DNA of 8,288 bases, taken from Bacteroidales bacterium UBA4417 (GTDB taxonomy: Bacteria; Bacteroidota; Bacteroidia; Bacteroidales; UBA4417). The notes under the pieces were generated by a model. It made no database searches, was not told where the DNA came from, and worked only from the letters and a program-made list of their open reading frames with translations. Position numbers and translations under genes: made by a program. Shown here in pieces: positions 6,617 through 8,288 of this stretch (its first letter is position 1; every line of letters starts with the position of its first letter). The stretch is from assembly GCA_002389705.1 (NCBI GenBank), contig DGQJ01000194.1, forward strand, positions 1-8,288. Direction: 5' to 3'.

Positions 6617-6961
6617 TCATTGATTCAGCTTTCGAAAAAGTTCCTCCATGGTTTCCGGATCAATACAATTCATATCAATCAGCTTTAAAGATTTTACCAT
6701 TTTTAAAGTACCCGACTTATATGCCTGAAAATGAGGCGACTTTATATGATCCTCGTATGCAGCTTGATTTGCATATATTTCCAGAATTCGAATCTGTGTT
6801 GGACTTTCTTTCTGATACATCGGGAAAATGGCTATAACCCCAGGTTCTTTTTGCACTGAAGCCTTTGATTCAACTTGCAGAATATGAATGTATTCGTGCA
6901 GGTAAACTGAATCAATTTCAATTTCAGAAATGCGGATCATCATTTTATTATCCTGTGCCAT
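6617..6961 (-). CDS. antibiotic biosynthesis monooxygenase (ABM/YgiN-type) domain protein
   Basis: This 114-residue protein has the features of the small ABM-domain fold, a dimeric ferredoxin-like alpha/beta barrel. They include an N-terminal strand IRISEIEID, a helix carrying the YIHILQVESKASVQKEPGV-type segment (residues about 24-42), a strand IFPMYQ, then RILEIYANQAAYEDHIKS and a helix beginning HFQAY (about 59-81), closing with a VKSLKLID strand. The pattern EPGV...Y...H..S.HFQAY is typical. Family members include quinol monooxygenases such as YgiN, heme-degrading enzymes and many of unknown substrate; which of these applies cannot be read from the sequence. No signal peptide or membrane segment is present. 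ATG at 6961 starts four to six residues before the first strand, which is reasonable. It is a single gene that ends at the shared terminator. A TATATTTG sequence 130 bases upstream has no good -33 partner, so its promoter is uncertain. Confidence 0.82.
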   Translation of the reverse strand: MAQDNKMMIRISEIEIDSVYLHEYIHILQVESKASVQKEPGVIAIFPMYQKESPTQIRILEIYANQAAYEDHIKSPHFQAYKSGTLKMVKSLKLIDMNCIDPETMEELFRKLNQ

Positions 6962-7047
6962 GATGTTGATTGATAAAAAAAAACAACAAGGTAAAAAGAA
7001 TATTTTTCATATAACTCCGATTAATTGCGGTTCACTAATTAATATCC

Positions 7048-7080
7048 CTGCTGCACGACATCTCAGACCCGGGGCAGCAG
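7048..7080. other. GC-rich hairpin upstream of the monooxygenase-domain gene
   Basis: CTGCTGC (7048-7054) pairs perfectly with GCAGCAG (7074-7080) around a 19-base loop. It is much richer in G/C than its surroundings and has no T-tract on either side, so it does not look like an intrinsic terminator. It lies 87 bases upstream of the minus-strand gene and may sit in that gene's leader, or mark old mobile-element DNA. The surrounding stretch 6962-7139 contains no convincing gene. Confidence 0.35.
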
Positions 7081-7139
7081 TGAAACCAAACAAATATACA
7101 AATCCTTTGAGAGAAATGACTTCTTATTTCCATTTCGGT

Positions 7140-7276
7140 ATTTAACATAACGATTGGCGTATAAAGGGGCATTTTGAAACACTTTCCTGTCAAGTCGCAA
7201 CAAATTTTATTAAATGTAATATCCTATAAACCTGCGTTTTCCGCCCAATGATTTGTACACTTTGTTGTAAACCATG
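7140..7276. repeat. putative attC-like imperfectly palindromic element
   Basis: This non-coding stretch begins ATTTAACATAACGATTGGCG and ends CCCAAT...TTGTACACTTTGTTGT. ATTGGCG (7153-7159) and CGCCCAAT (7242-7249) form an imperfect inverted pair, and CAACAAA (7198-7204) can pair with TTTGTTG (7261-7267). ATTTAAC (7140-7146) fits the RYYYAAC half-site of integron attC sites, but no good GTTRRRY partner is seen at the other end. From memory, elements of about 110-150 bases opening AACGnTTGGCGTAT and closing ACACTTTGTTGT are scattered between accessory genes in Bacteroidota. The resemblance could not be tested here. It lies exactly where the composition changes from core to A/T-rich DNA. Confidence 0.4.
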
Positions 7277-7309
7277 TTTTTTTTCTCTCCAATTTAATCA
7301 TTTTTTGTT

Positions 7310-7317
7310 TAATTTTG
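7310..7317 (+). promoter_or_regulatory. -7 element upstream of the methyltransferase gene
   Basis: TAATTTTG fits the TAnnTTTG consensus and would give a leader of about 25 bases before the ATG at 7350. No TTG lies at the -33 position; the nearest candidate is TTTTC at 7281-7285 with a 24-base spacer. A poor -33 element would suit a promoter that is activated or autoregulated by the helix-turn-helix of its own product, which is inference. Confidence 0.4.
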
Positions 7318-7349
7318 TTGTGTAAGCATGTATAAGGTTGTTTAAGGAT

Positions 7350-8288
7350 ATGGAAAATTATTTGTCTGTAAGTCAAGCTGCTGAGATTTTAAAAACAAGT
7401 CCAGAAACCCTAAGGAGATGGGATAATAATGGAAAATTTAAAAGTTTTAGGCATCCTATTAATAATTATCGAGTATACTCCGAAGAACAAGTTGTGAATC
7501 TTATGCAAGATATGCAATTAGAAATACAATATCGGACAAAAAATCAAGTTGTCGAAAACATTAATCCCTATTTTAAAACTGAATTTGGGGAATTATTTAA
7601 TTACGATGCAATTAAGTATTTAAAGCAGCTTGAATCTAATTCCATAGATTTAATTTTTGCTGATCCTCCCTATAATATTAACAAAGCAGAATGGGATACA
7701 TTTTCAAGTCAGAAAGAGTACGTTGATTGGAGTATAGAATGGATTACAGAGGCTCACAGAGTCTTGACCCAAAGAGGATCATTATATGTTTGTGGCTTTT
7801 CTGAAATTTTAGCAGATATTAAGTGGGCAGCGGCACATTTGTTTAAAGGTTGCAAATGGCTTGTTTGGTTTTATAGAAATAAAGCAAATCTCGGTAGTGA
7901 CTGGGGACGTTCTCATGAGAGTATTTTGCACTTTAGAAAGTCTAAAGATTATATTTTTAATATTGACGAAGTTAGGATCCCTTATAATGATCATACCTTA
8001 AAATATCCTAAGAGAACACAGGCTGAAACGTCACAATATTCGAATGGGAAAAAGTACGAATATGTTTGGGAGCCAAATCCTCTTGGTGCAAAACCGAAAG
8101 ATGTTTTTGAAATACCAACGATTTCAAATGGAGCATGGGAAAAATTTCCTCATTTGACCCAAAAGCCAGTTGAATTATTAAGAAAAATCATCTTATCTTC
8201 ATCCAATCAGAATAGTATTATTCTAGACCCATTTGGTGGTTCAGGTACAACTTATGCCGTTGCTGAAGCTTACAAGCGGAAGTGGCTC
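7350..8288 (+). CDS. site-specific DNA methyltransferase (beta-type N4/N6) with N-terminal MerR-like HTH, partial at right edge
   Basis: The reading frame stays open for 313 codons from ATG 7350 to the window edge, so the C-terminus is missing. Residues 1-50 are a MerR/excisionase-type winged helix-turn-helix: LSVSQAAEILKTSPETLRRW (5-24), then RHP..NYRVYSEEQV. From about residue 75 on it is an amino-methyltransferase that moves a methyl group from S-adenosylmethionine to adenine N6 or cytosine N4. Catalytic motif IV is DPPYN (105-109), H268 opens the HLTQKPVELL motif, and the S-adenosylmethionine-binding motif I is DPFGGSGTT (293-301). Motif IV preceding motif I is the permuted beta-type order; the target-recognition region would be roughly 180-260. 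Probably only some tens of residues are missing. Codon use is strongly A/T-biased compared with the genes to its left, which suggests horizontal transfer. It is probably the modification part of a type II restriction-modification system, or an orphan methylase; the target site is unknown. Confidence 0.88.
   Translation, partial: MENYLSVSQAAEILKTSPETLRRWDNNGKFKSFRHPINNYRVYSEEQVVNLMQDMQLEIQYRTKNQVVENINPYFKTEFGELFNYDAIKYLKQLESNSIDLIFADPPYNINKAEWDTFSSQKEYVDWSIEWITEAHRVLTQRGSLYVCGFSEILADIKWAAAHLFKGCKWLVWFYRNKANLGSDWGRSHESILHFRKSKDYIFNIDEVRIPYNDHTLKYPKRTQAETSQYSNGKKYEYVWEPNPLGAKPKDVFEIPTISNGAWEKFPHLTQKPVELLRKIILSSSNQNSIILDPFGGSGTTYAVAEAYKRKWL

Noticed and set aside
7091..7098. TATATTTG on the minus strand as promoter of the monooxygenase-domain gene
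   Set aside because: It matches the -7 consensus, but no TTG lies 17-23 bases upstream and it is 130 bases from the start codon; chance matches are expected in A/T-rich DNA.
6930..7145. Plus-strand open frame of 71 codons in the 6962-7139 gap
   Set aside because: It begins inside the antisense of the monooxygenase-domain gene, covers the GC-rich hairpin, and its translation resembles no family I know.
1..8288. CRISPR arrays, rRNA genes, transposase or integrase genes
   Set aside because: No regularly spaced repeats, no rRNA sequence and no recombinase motifs were seen in any frame.

Overview
The window looks like a chromosomal segment from a member of the Bacteroidota. The evidence is several upstream regions with the Bacteroidota-type promoter (TTG or similar near -33, TAnnTTTG near -7), starts without Shine-Dalgarno sequences, and the protein families present (an AddB-like inactivated helicase/nuclease of Bacteroidota style, an AmgK-like kinase fused to a RapZ C-terminal domain, a stand-alone ferritin-like protein). 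Genus cannot be told. Positions 1 to about 7000 read as core chromosome with moderate GC. From about 7140 to the right edge the sequence is visibly richer in A/T and reads as acquired DNA.

Layout, left to right. A tRNA-Asp(GTC) gene (minus strand) lies at the left edge with its own strong promoter. The rest of the left part is a minus-strand run that begins near 5887 and reads leftward: an AmgK-like sugar kinase fused to a RapZ C-terminal domain (5887-4442); a 44-residue cysteine-containing protein (4368-4234); an unrecognised 121-residue protein (4227-3862); a MurU-like sugar-1-phosphate nucleotidyltransferase that overlaps it by four bases (3865-3116); and an AddB-like recombination-repair nuclease (3052-185). 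A plus-strand ferritin-like/rubrerythrin-family gene (6040-6543) diverges from the kinase fusion, and each of the two has a recognisable -7 element. A bidirectional hairpin terminator separates the ferritin-like gene from a convergent, minus-strand antibiotic-biosynthesis-monooxygenase-domain protein (6961-6617).

Between 6962 and 7349 there is no convincing gene. This stretch holds a GC-rich hairpin and then a roughly 135-base imperfectly palindromic element resembling the attC-like interspersed elements of Bacteroidota. Directly after it comes an A/T-rich DNA methyltransferase gene with an N-terminal MerR/excisionase-type helix-turn-helix; it runs off the right edge, so any partner restriction gene would lie beyond the window.

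The kinase and nucleotidyltransferase together suggest a peptidoglycan amino-sugar salvage route: phosphorylation of MurNAc or GlcNAc at the anomeric carbon, followed by transfer to UDP, as in the AmgK/MurU pathway of Pseudomonas. The unusual point is that the kinase carries at its C-terminus the part of RapZ that in Escherichia coli senses glucosamine-6-phosphate and binds RNA, without the RapZ P-loop domain. That fusion and the two small unknown proteins between it and the nucleotidyltransferase are the most interesting content.
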